A stretch of 64,000 nucleotides of DNA. It comes from Bactrocera neohumeralis (Eukaryota; Arthropoda; Insecta; Diptera; Tephritidae). Positions 34,240 to 44,930 of this stretch are shown here, one piece after another. How positions within the stretch are numbered: position 1 is the stretch's first letter; each line of letters begins with the position of its first letter. The stretch spans positions 14,537,341 to 14,601,340 of the forward strand of contig NW_026089624.1 in NCBI RefSeq assembly GCF_024586455.1. Reading direction: 5' to 3'. Under the pieces are notes generated by a model, which saw nothing but the letters and a program-made list of their open reading frames with translations, was not told the DNA's origin and ran no database searches. The position numbers and the translations under genes are program-made.

Positions 34240-36174
34240 AAAATGAGGGAACGTAATAGAAACGAGCTAATGAACATAAAATTGCTTGGGTGTGTGCGTT
34301 GATACTGTGTATTACAACGTCAACAGGCAGTGATATATTTTTTCAGATCAAAAGGTGGGTGCATCTTAGATCGGAATATTAAAGTCCCGTTTTATTCGGA
34401 TGTAATTAAGTTTGCATTAAAATTTTTCATTGGTTATTTTAAAGTTTTTTATTTTTTTTGTGTACCTTGCGTACTCGCTATTATCAGAATTTTCATACGT
34501 TACCGATTGTGTGTAGTTCCAACGCCGTGCCTTTTCGTCTTGCTTCGTTGTGGACTGTTGGATCATCGGCTAACTCGGTACTTTAATATAAATGGATTTT
34601 GTGTATACGTCGTGTCGTGGCGGCGAATAAGCAAAAAAATTTTTTTTTTTTTTGTAAAATAAAAAAATGTGATCAATTAATAGTATTAATATATTACTAG
34701 TGTAAATGTGGAGAAAGTGAAAAACAAATAAAGTTTTTATTATAGGTTTAGCTCAAATAATTGAATGTTTTTCGTCTATATGTGCCCTGGAAATTCCGAG
34801 TAATTTCATTTGATTTCGTTACTATTTGTGAATGGTAAGGACAAATCGGGCATAAATATTTTGCAGTTAAAGCAATGACTTCAGTTAATATATATTATAC
34901 AAATTTCTCTATATTACTGAGATGGAAAATGAAAATAGACAGCGAAAAAAATGCAAGAATAACGTGAAATTTTGTGTGCATCTACTGCTTTTTAGATTCT
35001 GTTGTCCTCTTCGTAAGTGCTACAATAAAACATCAAATTTATAATAATTATTTTCCGGGGTTCACAAAGTAATTTAAGAAACGATATCTAAGGCAAATGA
35101 AAAGGATTTGGTTCTTAATAAATTATCTTACTTGGTAACTGCATTCATTTACGTGCATCATAAAATACATATAGGCCCATACTTGTTCGCATATATATTT
35201 CATTAACTTTTATTTTGTGCTATATAATACGCACAAGGGGTTATCTCGTGTGTGGATATATTATCTACGGTTCGACTCTAGTGTAGAGTAAGCAAGCCAG
35301 ATAGTGTGATTCAAAGTCATGTATACCTCCTAAAACTAATTTGACTACGAAAACCCCAAAATGTTCGCATGTGTTTGACTTAGAATATTCAAAATCTATT
35401 TTTTATTTATATATGTAAATCTTAAGTTTTTCAATAACAAATATAAGCATATTAGTATAACGTAATGATATATAATACAGAGTCTGAGATTTAGATAGCA
35501 TCCCTCAACTTTAGGTTTACACTGGGTATATGTAACGGAGAGATGATGTTCTCCAGATTTAGAAAATATGAGATACATGCATTATAGTTCAAAAATTTGA
35601 CCATTTAAAGTGCGTGTTTCTTTGATTTGTAATGCATTTTACATATTCAATTTTTAAATTTTATAACCACGAACATTGAAGGAGCTAAGTTTTACACATT
35701 TGTTTTATATTAAATAGTGCAAATATCGTTGAAATACTATTTATTCCCTGGCCGATCCAAAACCGGGATTTACCAAGATGTTAAAAATTCTGAAAGATTT
35801 CACCGATCATGAATTTTGTATTGACGGTGTAATCTTCCTTTTTTATATTTTTTTAATTCGGTTACAAAATATGGTAACACTAATTTTTAGCTTGGTTGCA
35901 ACCATTTTCATATTGTATGACTAAATGGATTTCAACAAAAGTTAAATATGGAACAAAACAAATGTGTAGATATAAATTAGTGAAGTGTTAATGAATATAA
36001 AAGTTAAAAATATAAGTGTAAAATTCATTATAAATTGGAGAAGCACGCACTAAATCCCGAGAGCGTGGGATGCTATTACAAAATTCACTCTTATTTATTT
36101 GCGTATACTATTTAAATCTTTGGAAAGAGTATGATAAAATAATTGTTATATAAAATTGGGGTAAAATTTACAAA
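34240..36174. other. no gene; MITE-like fragments
   Basis: AT-rich. A stretch near 35530-35640 (GATGTTCTCCAGATTTAGAA) resembles the arms of the hairpin element at 36175-36639, suggesting an older relative. Short frames at 34330 and 35396 have no motif. Confidence 0.4.
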
Positions 36175-36639
36175 GCATCCCCGGATTTGGGGATGAAATG
36201 GGTATCACTGGAAAGGTGACGTTCTCCAGATCACGAAAATATATACATATAGTTGCCGCTGATTTATAGTTTTAAAGATATTTGCATTTAAAGCTGAAAA
36301 ATTGACAACTTTTACATTGATAATTTGTATTATGTTAATAACTTTTTCACTTATATTATGCACTTTTCACTTACTAACACTTCACTATAACGTATTCTGT
36401 AGTTGTAAATAAAGCTTTAACGTTATAGTGAAGTGATAGTAAGTGAAAAGTGCATAATATAAGTGAAAAAGTTATTCACAATATACAAATTAACAATGTA
36501 AAAGTTGTCGATTTTTCAACCTTATATGCAAATATCTTTAAAACTATAACTCAGCGGCAGCTATACATATATATTTTCGTGATCTGGAGAACGTCACCTT
36601 TCCAGTGATACACATTTTATTACCGAAATCCGGGGATGC
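36175..36639. repeat. 465-bp long-hairpin MITE/foldback element
   Basis: An almost continuous inverted repeat. The outer ends GCATCCCCGGATTT and AAATCCGGGGATGC pair, then GTATCACTGGAAAGGTGACG, GTTCTCCAGATCACGAAAAT and, near the centre, AAGTGAAAAGTGCATAATAT. Arms are about 215 bp with small mismatches and a loop near 36395-36418. No coding sequence. Confidence 0.85.
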
Positions 36640-37499
36640 GTTTCTAAATCCCAGCCTAAAATTGTGACATTTTTTTAATATTATTAAGAAATTTTTTTTT
36701 AATTGGAAGAGTTTTTGATGAAATTTTACTGTTAAGGCGATAGTCAGTGTATCACTTTGGTCCAATTGCATCCACCTAACTGTGGTTGCTGTACCCAAAT
36801 ATGTATATTCACGGACAATGACCACAAACTCGGCAGCACTTCTTCAAATTATTTTTTAAAGTTCTGTTGGGCCACATTCAATTATTGAGTAAGACTTTTG
36901 TCTTTTTTTAACTTTTCTGTTATTTTAAATTCGACATATAATCGAATTTTTTGATGGAGAGGAAACTTATTAGCAGCTATACCTATTACAATCGTATCTT
37001 AACTTTAGTATAACATCTCACGATTTAAGGGTAAAGGTGGTATGGTTGGATAGAGCTGATGCTCCAGATTAAGAATATATATAATTAGCTGCCGAAAACT
37101 TATAGTTTTCGAGGTATTCGCATTTAAATTTTAAAATTTCGCAATTTTTTTTTTGCAATTTCTCGATTTATAGTAACTCTTTCTTTCATATTATGCCTTT
37201 TTTTATACACTTGCACTTCACTACATTGTTTCTACATATATATTTTATATTAATCATTTAGATATTTACTTAAAATAAGCATTTTATTTTTTACACAAAT
37301 TTCATATCCAAACGATTGAAAACAATAAAAATAAATGAAAAACTCGTACGCAGGAAACAAATACCATCTTCCGATATAAAATTTCACATTGTAATAAAAA
37401 AAAGGGTTTTAGGTCTTTAGGTATGTTTTATTGCATCTAATAATAAGGGATCATAATGCTTACTCGCTAAATCCTTTTTCCAAATATACTCATATAATG
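36640..37499. other. no gene; diverged half of the hairpin family
   Basis: About 37020-37230 (GATGCTCCAGATTAAGAATA ... TTCATATTATGCC ... CTTGCACTTCACTA) reads like one decayed arm of the 36175-36639 element. The rest is AT-rich and unassigned. Confidence 0.4.
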
Positions 37500-37758
37500 G
37501 GTTGTCAAAAAAGTCTTGCGGTATTTTTTATTGAATTGTTTTTTTTATTGAAATGAATTTTTGATTACTCATGCCCAGCTCTTGACCGATGCTACAGTTG
37601 CTACTATGCCGGTCTCTTTCGACCAATTCAGCGATTTTATCGCAATTTTCGACGACAGGCCTTCCGGAGCGCGGAAATGAGCTTTCCAAGGCTCCAAAGG
37701 TATAACATGACCCGATGCGACGAATAAAACTAGACCTACGCGCTTTCAGCGCCAAATA
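37500..37758 (-). mobile_element. mariner remnant, left part (host of the Jockey-like insertion)
   Basis: Left inverted repeat GGTTGTCAAAAAAGTCTTGC from 37500; its reverse complement occupies 41460-41479. The minus-strand frame includes SGRPVVENCDKIAELVERDR, a mariner N-terminal domain block. The element is internally deleted and was split by the retrotransposon at 37759-41436. Confidence 0.8.
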
Positions 37759-37876
37759 TCTTTAAATTACAATTCCCACGACAGCCGGTTCTACGCACCG
37801 GAATTGACTCGGATTTCATCCGACCAAGGGCTGTTCTTTCGGCGATCTAACCCCGTTTGGATCGGTAAGTGTTAAT

Positions 37877-38230
37877 TTGTGTTTGTCGTTACTAGAGCAA
37901 CGCCTTGCAGCAGGGTTGCTCCGTATCCTCCTGACTCGCGCTGGCATTGAGTCCAACCCGGGCCCGGAGGAATTTTTCTGCTGCGTATGCGCAAAACGGC
38001 TCCATCCAAACTCCACCTCGGTCAGGTGCAACACATGCAATGGATGGAGCCATCTTAAGACCTGTTCAGGCCTTAAGACACATAGGAAGTGGACCACGCG
38101 TTACGTGGCCCCATGTTGCCTGCGCAATACTGCGACCCAAGCCTCTACGGCTGTGCAATCCGCACTTAGTTCGCGCGCCGCGCCGCCACCAAATCCGAGT
38201 GGCCAACAGGAGCTCAATCAGGCAACATAG
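37877..38230 (+). CDS. N-terminal frame of the Jockey-like element: 2A-like motif plus PHD-like zinc finger
   Basis: 117 residues. Residues 23-30 are GIESNPGP (37943-37966), matching the D-x-E-x-N-P-G-P ribosome-skipping 2A consensus except Gly for Asp, preceded by a leucine-rich stretch (AAGLLRILLTRA). Immediately after comes CCVCAKRLHPNSTSVRCNTC, then WSHLKTC and a CC pair, a PHD-like or related zinc finger. Several non-LTR families elsewhere carry an N-terminal 2A followed by such a finger (established for some groups). The frame closes at 38230 while the endonuclease is in another frame, so either a frameshift has broken one long protein or there are two frames. Confidence 0.65.
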   Translation: MCLSLLEQRLAAGLLRILLTRAGIESNPGPEEFFCCVCAKRLHPNSTSVRCNTCNGWSHLKTCSGLKTHRKWTTRYVAPCCLRNTATQASTAVQSALSSRAAPPPNPSGQQELNQAT

Positions 38231-38329
38231 CTCCCCCTCTGACTTGCCCCTGCGGGTACTACAGCTGCAACAACTTCCACCCACACGTCACTCCCTCACC
38301 CCCAGGATCACCCACGGACACCCGCGACA

Positions 38330-41300
38330 AACTCGGCTACTTCAATTTAACTGCAACGGACTCCAGAGTAAGATCGAGGAGATAGTTGCACTTATGAATC
38401 GGGAACGTCTATCGACAGCTGCGGTCCAAGAAACCAAGTTAAACAGCCGCTCAGATCTTCTGAGTTGTGCAGGTTTCAACGTTATACGTAAAGATCGCGA
38501 GCGAGATAATGGTGGTGGCCTAGCTTTCATATTGCACAACACCGTGCAGTATCGTCTAATCGATGTAGACATCGACCCCAGGGATACTACCCTAGAATGT
38601 CAGGGTATAGCTATCCGGTCAGGCGATGTCGAGCTCGAAATATTTAATATATACATTCCTCCAGTTACATGTTGCCCAACAGGATATCACCCGAATATAG
38701 GTGCGCTACTTCGTGGTGAAAACCGTTTGGCACTAGGCGACTTTAACGCGCACCACGATCTTTGGCATTCCTGCCTGTCAAATGATCGTAGGGGGATGGA
38801 GCTGGCGGAACAGATTGACGATTCGACATTCTGCACAATGAATGACGAAGCCCCCACCAGAGTTATGGGCACCTGTAATAGCTCGCCTGATATTACCATT
38901 GCTAGCGGTGGTCTGATAAACAGCATAACCTGGCGACCTATGCTAACTCTCGCAGCAGATCATCTGCCCATAATTATCTCGATCGAGAAACCTCCCGATT
39001 TTGTTTCTGTGGACAACCGCACCTATTTTAACTTTAATAAAGCTAATTGGGTCGGCTTCACAGAATTTACTGAGAGCACCTTCAAAGCTCTACCTATTCC
39101 TATGGACGTATGCGTTGGCGAACGTCAATTCCGCAAGGTGATCGCAGCAGCTACCGCTCGCTTCATCCCGGCTGGAAGAATCGCGGAAATCCGCCCCAAT
39201 TTCCCAGCCGAAGCAGCCGTTTTAGCTAATGAGCGCGACACCTTACGCCATGCCGATCCCGGGGATCCCCGAATAAGGGATCTCAATTTGGAGATTCGAC
39301 GAATGGTAAACCAACATAAGCGGACGAAATGGATAGAGCACCTGAAGTCCTGTAACCTCTCTACCGGAGTGAGTAAGCTTTGGGCTACTGTCAAAGCTCT
39401 GTCTAACCCGAAGAGACAAGACGACCGAGTTGAAGTTCAATTCAATGGTCATGCCTCTTCGGACCCGAAGAAGTGCGCGAGCTATTTTAGCCGGCAATTT
39501 ACACTGCACCCTTCGGTAGACAAAGCTAAACGATGTGTTAACCGACGGTTGCGCAAAATGCCAAACGAAGGCGCGCCACTTACTTTCACCGATGAGGAGG
39601 TTCAGGGTGCCATAAAAAAAGCTAAATCATCTAAATCCATTGGCCCTGATGGAATCAACATGCTAATGCTAAAGCATCTAGGCTCGACGGGAGTAGGATA
39701 TCTCACCAAGGTCCTCAATCTGTCCCTGACCACTCTTCAAATACCCGATGTGTGGAAAGTCGGAAGAGTGGTCCCACTACTGAAACCTGGGAAACCCGCC
39801 AACAAAGGGGAATCTTATCGACCGATAACTCTCCTCTCCCCAGTAGTGAAGACACTTGAGGCCTTGCTACTCCCGACCTTCACTCACCACCTGAGCCTAG
39901 CCAACCAGCAGCATGGATTCCGAAAAGTGCACAGCACCACCACAGCACTTAGCGTCATAAACGCCCAGATAGTTCGTGGCCTCAACCAGAAACCACCCTG
40001 CGAAAGAACGATCCTCGTAGCGTTGGACCTGTCAAAAGCGTTTGACGCGGTCAATCACACAACGCTACTGCAGGACATCGAAACAACTACGCTCCCTCAA
40101 GGGCTAAAGAGGTGGACCATGAACTATCTGAGCGGTCGCCAGTCATCCGTACTATTTCGAGGTAAAACATCTAAACTGAGGAGAATTAAACAGGGGGTTC
40201 CGCAGGGTGGTGTCCTCTCCCCGCTACTGTTCAACTTTTACATCTCGCAACTCCAGCAGCCACCAGAGGGGGTTTCCATAACCTCGTACGCAGATGATTG
40301 CACCATATTGACTTAGGGCAATGGAATCAATGGCATGTGTTCGAAAGTAAACAGCTACCTCTCTGACATTTCTCGTTTCCTCACTGCACGGAACCTCACA
40401 CTTTCCCCCACCAAATCCACAACGGCCATATTCACAAACTGGACGAAGGAGTATAGACTTGAGCTTAACATTGCAGTCGACGGCGTCAAAATTCCGACTG
40501 TCAACAATCCTAAGATTTTAGGTGTAACATTCGACAGTCTATGCTCCTTCTCTCCTCATACGACCGCGATTATCGCCAAAGTACAGAGCCGCAACAAAAT
40601 CCTCAAATCGCTAGCCGGCAGCACATGGGGAAAAGACAAAGAAACGTTGTTGGCTACAAACAAGGCAATCGGCCGGCCGGTCCTCAATTACGCAGCCCCC
40701 ATATGGTCGCCTGGATGCAGTGGTACGCAGATGAGGAAACTACAGACCTGTCAGAACACTGCACTCCGGACCACTACAGGATGCCTTTTGATGTCTCCGA
40801 TTGAACACCTCAATAGTGAGACGCGCATGCTCCCGGTTAAGGAGCATAACGAACTCCTCTCCAGGCAGTTCCTGCTGGGATGCTTTCGCAGAAATCACCC
40901 CTGCAGCCATCTGCTTGGAGCGGAACCGCCTCCTAGGAGCATCAAGAGGTCATCCCTGGATTACGTCGACGACGTCGTACAGTACGCCGACCGGACTTCG
41001 GACGCAACTAACTTTCGACAGGTACTGACCGCCATTCACAGTGGAGCCATCAACACCTTCACCGACTCCCTTCCCGTGAATGGCGTTCTTGGAGTTAAAC
41101 CACCACCCATCGCAGACGAAGAGCTCCAGCTGCCGCGAGAAACGCGTGTGACCCTTGCGCAACTTCGTTCTGGATACTGTAGCAGGTTAAACTCCTACTT
41201 ATCCAGAATAGACCCTGACATACTCGATGTATGTCCTGCATGCAACGAGTCTCCGCATGACACTGACCACCTCTTTGCATGCCCCACAAACCCTACCCAT

Positions 41301-41414
41301 CTAACACCCTCCTCCCTTTGGTCCGACCCCGTCGAAACAGCACGTTTCTTGGGCCTACCGTTAGATGACATCGACGACAACACAAATGACATTTACCATC
41401 CCAACGGGGATTAG
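38330..41414 (+). pseudogene. endonuclease-reverse transcriptase of the Jockey-like element, interrupted by one TAG
   Basis: The open frame extends back to 37947, but its first 130 codons are an out-of-frame reading of the zinc-finger region; recognisable protein starts near 38330 (LLQFNCNGLQSKIEEI). Endonuclease: AAVQETKL, LALGDFNAHHDLW, NSSPDITIASG, AADHLPIIIS. RT: VVPLLKPGKPANKGESYRPI, HGFRKVHSTTTAL, LVALDLSKAFDAVNH, GVPQGGVLSPLLFN, ITSYADDCTILT. A TAG at 40314-40316 stops the frame directly after. Without another break it continues through NPKILGVTF, RPVLNYAAPIWSPG and the C-terminal knuckle CPACNESPHDTDHLFACP to 41414. All catalytic blocks look intact. Confidence 0.85.
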
Positions 41415-41448
41415 ATTTCCGTTAAAACAACAACAACAGCGCCAAATA

Positions 41449-41480
41449 GCGAAAATACCGCAAGACTTTTTTGACAACCT
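41449..41480. mobile_element. mariner remnant, right inverted repeat
   Basis: Contains the reverse complement of the left end at 37500, closing the split mariner. Confidence 0.8.
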
Positions 41481-41494
41481 AATATTAAATGTGA

Positions 41495-42512
41495 AAGATC
41501 TTCACAATTATTGTAATTACCTTCGGGTCGGCTTTAGGCACGATTCCGATTACTTTGGCGGAGGTGTAAAAAAACCGAATTTCCGTATAAATGGGGTATG
41601 TGCGGATAGGGGAGCTTCTCCAGAGAAGAAATATCCAAAAATAATATCAAAACTTTTATTTTTTTAAATATACACGATTAAAAGTTCAAAAATTCTGTCT
41701 ATGTTTCACTAAATTTTTTCACATTTTTCACTCTGTATATTTAAATATACACTCTAAACATTAAAATAAGTACACATTTCACTTTTATTTTGCTATATTT
41801 TACCTAAATTTATTAATTTAAAAATCACTTAGCACACTCATCGTTGAAAAAGTTAGATTGCTTACAATTATGAGGAAAACGAGCCTTGCCACTTCTTAAA
41901 CAGCAAATATGTAGGATTTTTGACAAATTTTCTTTGTTCGTTTTTTCGCGTGATTCTTTTTTCTATATTAACTATATAAAAAATACTTTCTACAGAAGTA
42001 TATGTGCAATATGAGATTTATGTGACTGAAGTACTTTCGCGTAGTACTCCTTTCTGCGTTAAAATAAAAAAAAATATATTGAGTTCCGTTATAAAGTGGT
42101 TATATTTTTTGGGTTATCTTGCATTGATATTGAAACAAAATTTGAGTTTTCGTTATAAAATGGTTAAATTTTGGTTATTATATCTGTCAGCGCTTTCCAT
42201 TTATTTTTGATAATTCGTGGTTTTGTATATTAGGTGACAATATACTACTGTGCCCAAAAAATAAGGTGATATTTGAATTTAAGCTGCGCGCGTCGAAGGA
42301 TTTGGAGAATAATGTTTTTTAGGTTGGTAGTACTGTCAGTCATATTTATGTAAAATTTCATGTCAAAATATTCATTAGTGTTTGAGACACGTGTCTTTTT
42401 GTGAACTGCTAAAAGTGAGTTTTTCGTTTTTTTCGATGTCGAAATTTGTTGAGCAAAGAATTTGCGTTAAATTTTGTTTACGGAATCAATTTAGTATATA
42501 ATATTATTATAT
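41495..42512 (-). repeat. dispersed repeat family X, copy X3 (longest)
   Basis: Reverse-oriented relative to X1 and X2. From the GGCACGATTCCGATTACTTT end, through GTTTCACTAAATTTTTTCAC and AGTACTTTCGCGTAGTACTC, to the mariner fragment and an AT-rich end where the RTE fragment at 42519 begins. Shares the mariner fragment with X2. Confidence 0.7.
42246..42490 (+). pseudogene. mariner 5' end fragment trapped in X3
   Basis: GTGCCCAAAAAATAAGGTGA, leader, then ATG at 42436 and MSKFVEQRICVKFCLRN, ending at the same place as in X2. Confidence 0.6.
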
Positions 42513-42518
42513 AATATT

Positions 42519-42752
42519 CTTCTTAATTGGCGTAGACACCGCTTACGCGATTATAGCCGAGTTAACAACAGCGCGCCAGTCGTTTCTTCTTTTCGCTGCG
42601 TGGCGCCAATTGGATATTCCAAGCGAAGCCAGGTCCTTATTCACTTGGTCCTTCCAACGGAGTGGAGGTCTTCCTCTTCCTCTGCTTCCCCCGGCGGGTA
42701 CTGCAGAACATTTCTCTCGAAATCTCGCAACGTCGGCTCATCAGATGTTGTC
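42519..42752 (-). mobile_element. RTE copy H, 3' end fragment
   Basis: Reverse complement of the RTE 3' end (GGCGTAGACACCGCTTACGC at the left) through the RWKDQV-type C-terminal coding region, with an internal deletion joining the GGSRGRG region to the earlier FERKVL region. It abuts family X copy X3. Confidence 0.85.
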
Positions 42753-42869
42753 TTGAAGTGGAAAACTAAAGAGCAGTTGTTGTCATTGAGGCCGTAAAGC
42801 AGTCAAAGCTCATACCACAATGAAAATTGTGTCAATCATAGGGACATACTCACAACTAATGTGGTAAGC

Positions 42870-44930
42870 AAGCAAGATGTGTGAAGGGCGCGGGAAAGCA
42901 TAAGACCATAGAGTGTCAAAAACCTAATCACCATCAACCAAAATGTTGTAACTGTGGTGAGGCTCATCCTGCTAATTACAGAGGATGCGTAGTTGCGAAA
43001 GAACTGCAAAAGATTCGTGACCAAAGAACTGGTACAAAGAAAAACGACCCACGTCCTAAACTAACTTAGATATTGACAACAACTTGTCCCTTACAGCGGT
43101 CTACAGTCCCTCAAGACATCAAATAAAATGCGATTTGTATATAGAACTGATCAATAACCATAAAAACCGTTTCATAATGGGTGACGATTATAATGCGAAA
43201 CATACCCACTGGGGCTCGAGGCTTATAACCGTAAAGGGCGGAGAGTTATTTAAAGCTCTTCAAATTACTGGATGCAGTATAATGTCTACTGGATCATCAA
43301 CTTACTGGCCAACAGATTCTCTTAAAACACCTGATCATATTAACTTTTTCATTACCAAACATATCTCTTCTAATCATATGTGCATAGAAAGAGGTTTGGA
43401 TATGACTTCTGACCATTCACCAATCTATTTAACACTACACGAAACTGTTGTTATTAAGGTACCACCATTTACGTTAACAAATAAAAACACTGACTGGGAA
43501 TACTTTAAGGAAATGCTATCCAATGTTAATAATCACGCAAAAATAAGTTGTGATTCCGAGCTAGATAACGAAATCATGAATTTGACAAACACAATTCAAT
43601 ACGCAGCCTGGAGTAGTACACCAATTAAAAGAAACGTTACATCAGGTCATAAGTATACCAAAGAAATTAAAGAAATGGTAGCAGAAAAACGTGGATTACT
43701 CCGAAAGTGCCAACAAGATCTCCAGCTGGTAAAAGTTGCCATAACAAAATGTGTAAAAAAAACTTACCAATAATGTAAAGGCATTTAAAAATATTACTCG
43801 GCAATTATCTTAATAGTTTATCTAATGATCATAAGAATGATTATTCACTTTTGAAGTGTACAAAAAAATTTTCTCGTCCCGTAACTCAGCATCATCCCAT
43901 TAGAAAAGCAGACCAGACATGGGCCAAGAGCGATATGGAGAAAGCAAATGCTTTTCGGAATACCTTGAAGGTGTCTTCAAACCATATGACACATCCAATG
44001 CAGCAGAAATGGAACCTCATACATACGAGAAATATTCCGAAATTCCTCTAATAACTAACGATCAGGTATGTGTAGAAATAAAAAAAACGGAAGTCTAAAA
44101 AATCACCAGAGTTTGACCTTATTACCAGTGAAATACTAAAACAGCTTCCTCACAACGTTATATGTAAAATTACTGCTATAATGAATGCTACTATAAATCT
44201 TCAATACGTATCTATTTATTAGAAAACTGCACAGATGATTATGCTCATGCTGGTATTCCAGCGCATGAAATTACTTCGTATCGGCCCATATCTCTCCTGC
44301 CAATACTCTCAAAGCTTTAGGAAAAACTGCTTGCTGTGCGTATTAACAAAATAATTGAAGAGAGGAAGCTGATACCAGTGCATCAGTTTCAAAAAAATCA
44401 TATTACAATACTGCGAAATATCTAGGCATGACCCTGTACACAAAACTTAGATGGAGTGTACATGTCAAAAATAAAAAAGAAGAATTAGAAATAAAATTCA
44501 GAAACATGTATTGGCTATTGGGAAGAATCTTCGCATTATCCACAAATAACAAAATTCTAGTCTACAAGCAGGTGTTCAGACTAGTTTGGACTTATGGGAT
44601 ACAGCTTTGGGGCTGCTCAAGCCCTAGCATTGTTGCGCAAATCCAGCGATTCCAAAACAAAGTTTTAAGATGCGCCGTCAATGCGCCTTGGTATGTTCGC
44701 AGTCACGATCTGGAATGGAGGATAAAGGTCCTTGGATCCATATTTTCAAATGAAGATCAGAACGCCCTAATAGCACCAGCAGTATATTGGAATTTATTAA
44801 TATGGTTGGATTAAGTGAGGCTTTGTGACTTAGGAGAGGACACAATAGACCTTAGGTCGCGGTGCATACCTCATTTATTAATCTTTTTATTTAAGGGTAT
44901 GATGGCTTTGGCCATTTTTTTTCTTTGTTT
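42870..44930 (+). pseudogene. Jockey-clade non-LTR retrotransposon remnant
   Basis: Order of pieces: gag zinc knuckles (CCNCGEAHPANYRGCVVAKE, 42952-43011); endonuclease (43084-43773; FIMGDDYNAKHTHWGSRL, TSDHSPIYLTL); broken RT start (SYRPISLLPILSKL, about 44276-44320, and EERKLIPVHQF); then, after a deletion of the RT core, KYLGMTLYTKLRWSVHVKN to WTYGIQLWGCSSPSI and NKVLRCAVNAPWYVRSHDLE (to 44814). The YADD block is absent. A 3' untranslated stretch to about 44930 shares ACCTTAGGTC with the 3' end of the remnant at 19930. Confidence 0.85.

Larger units (their letters stand above)
37759..41436 (+). mobile_element. Jockey-superfamily non-LTR retrotransposon, copy 1 (nearly complete)
   Basis: Flanked by a perfect 12-bp target duplication CAGCGCCAAATA (37747-37758 and 41437-41448), inside a mariner. 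The 5' leader is followed by a short first frame (2A-like motif, zinc finger), an endonuclease-RT frame, and a C-terminal frame with a zinc knuckle, then an AACAACAACAA tail. A second copy lies inverted at 47102-49976 and fragments lie at 54575-55400. The clade within the superfamily is not resolved. Confidence 0.85.

Noticed and set aside
34330..34662. 110-codon Phe/Cys-rich frame
   Set aside because: No domain, low-complexity T-rich DNA, no neighbouring exon signals.
37947..38329. First 130 codons of the long Jockey-like frame as a real protein start
   Set aside because: This stretch is the zinc-finger region read in the wrong frame; recognisable endonuclease begins only near 38330.
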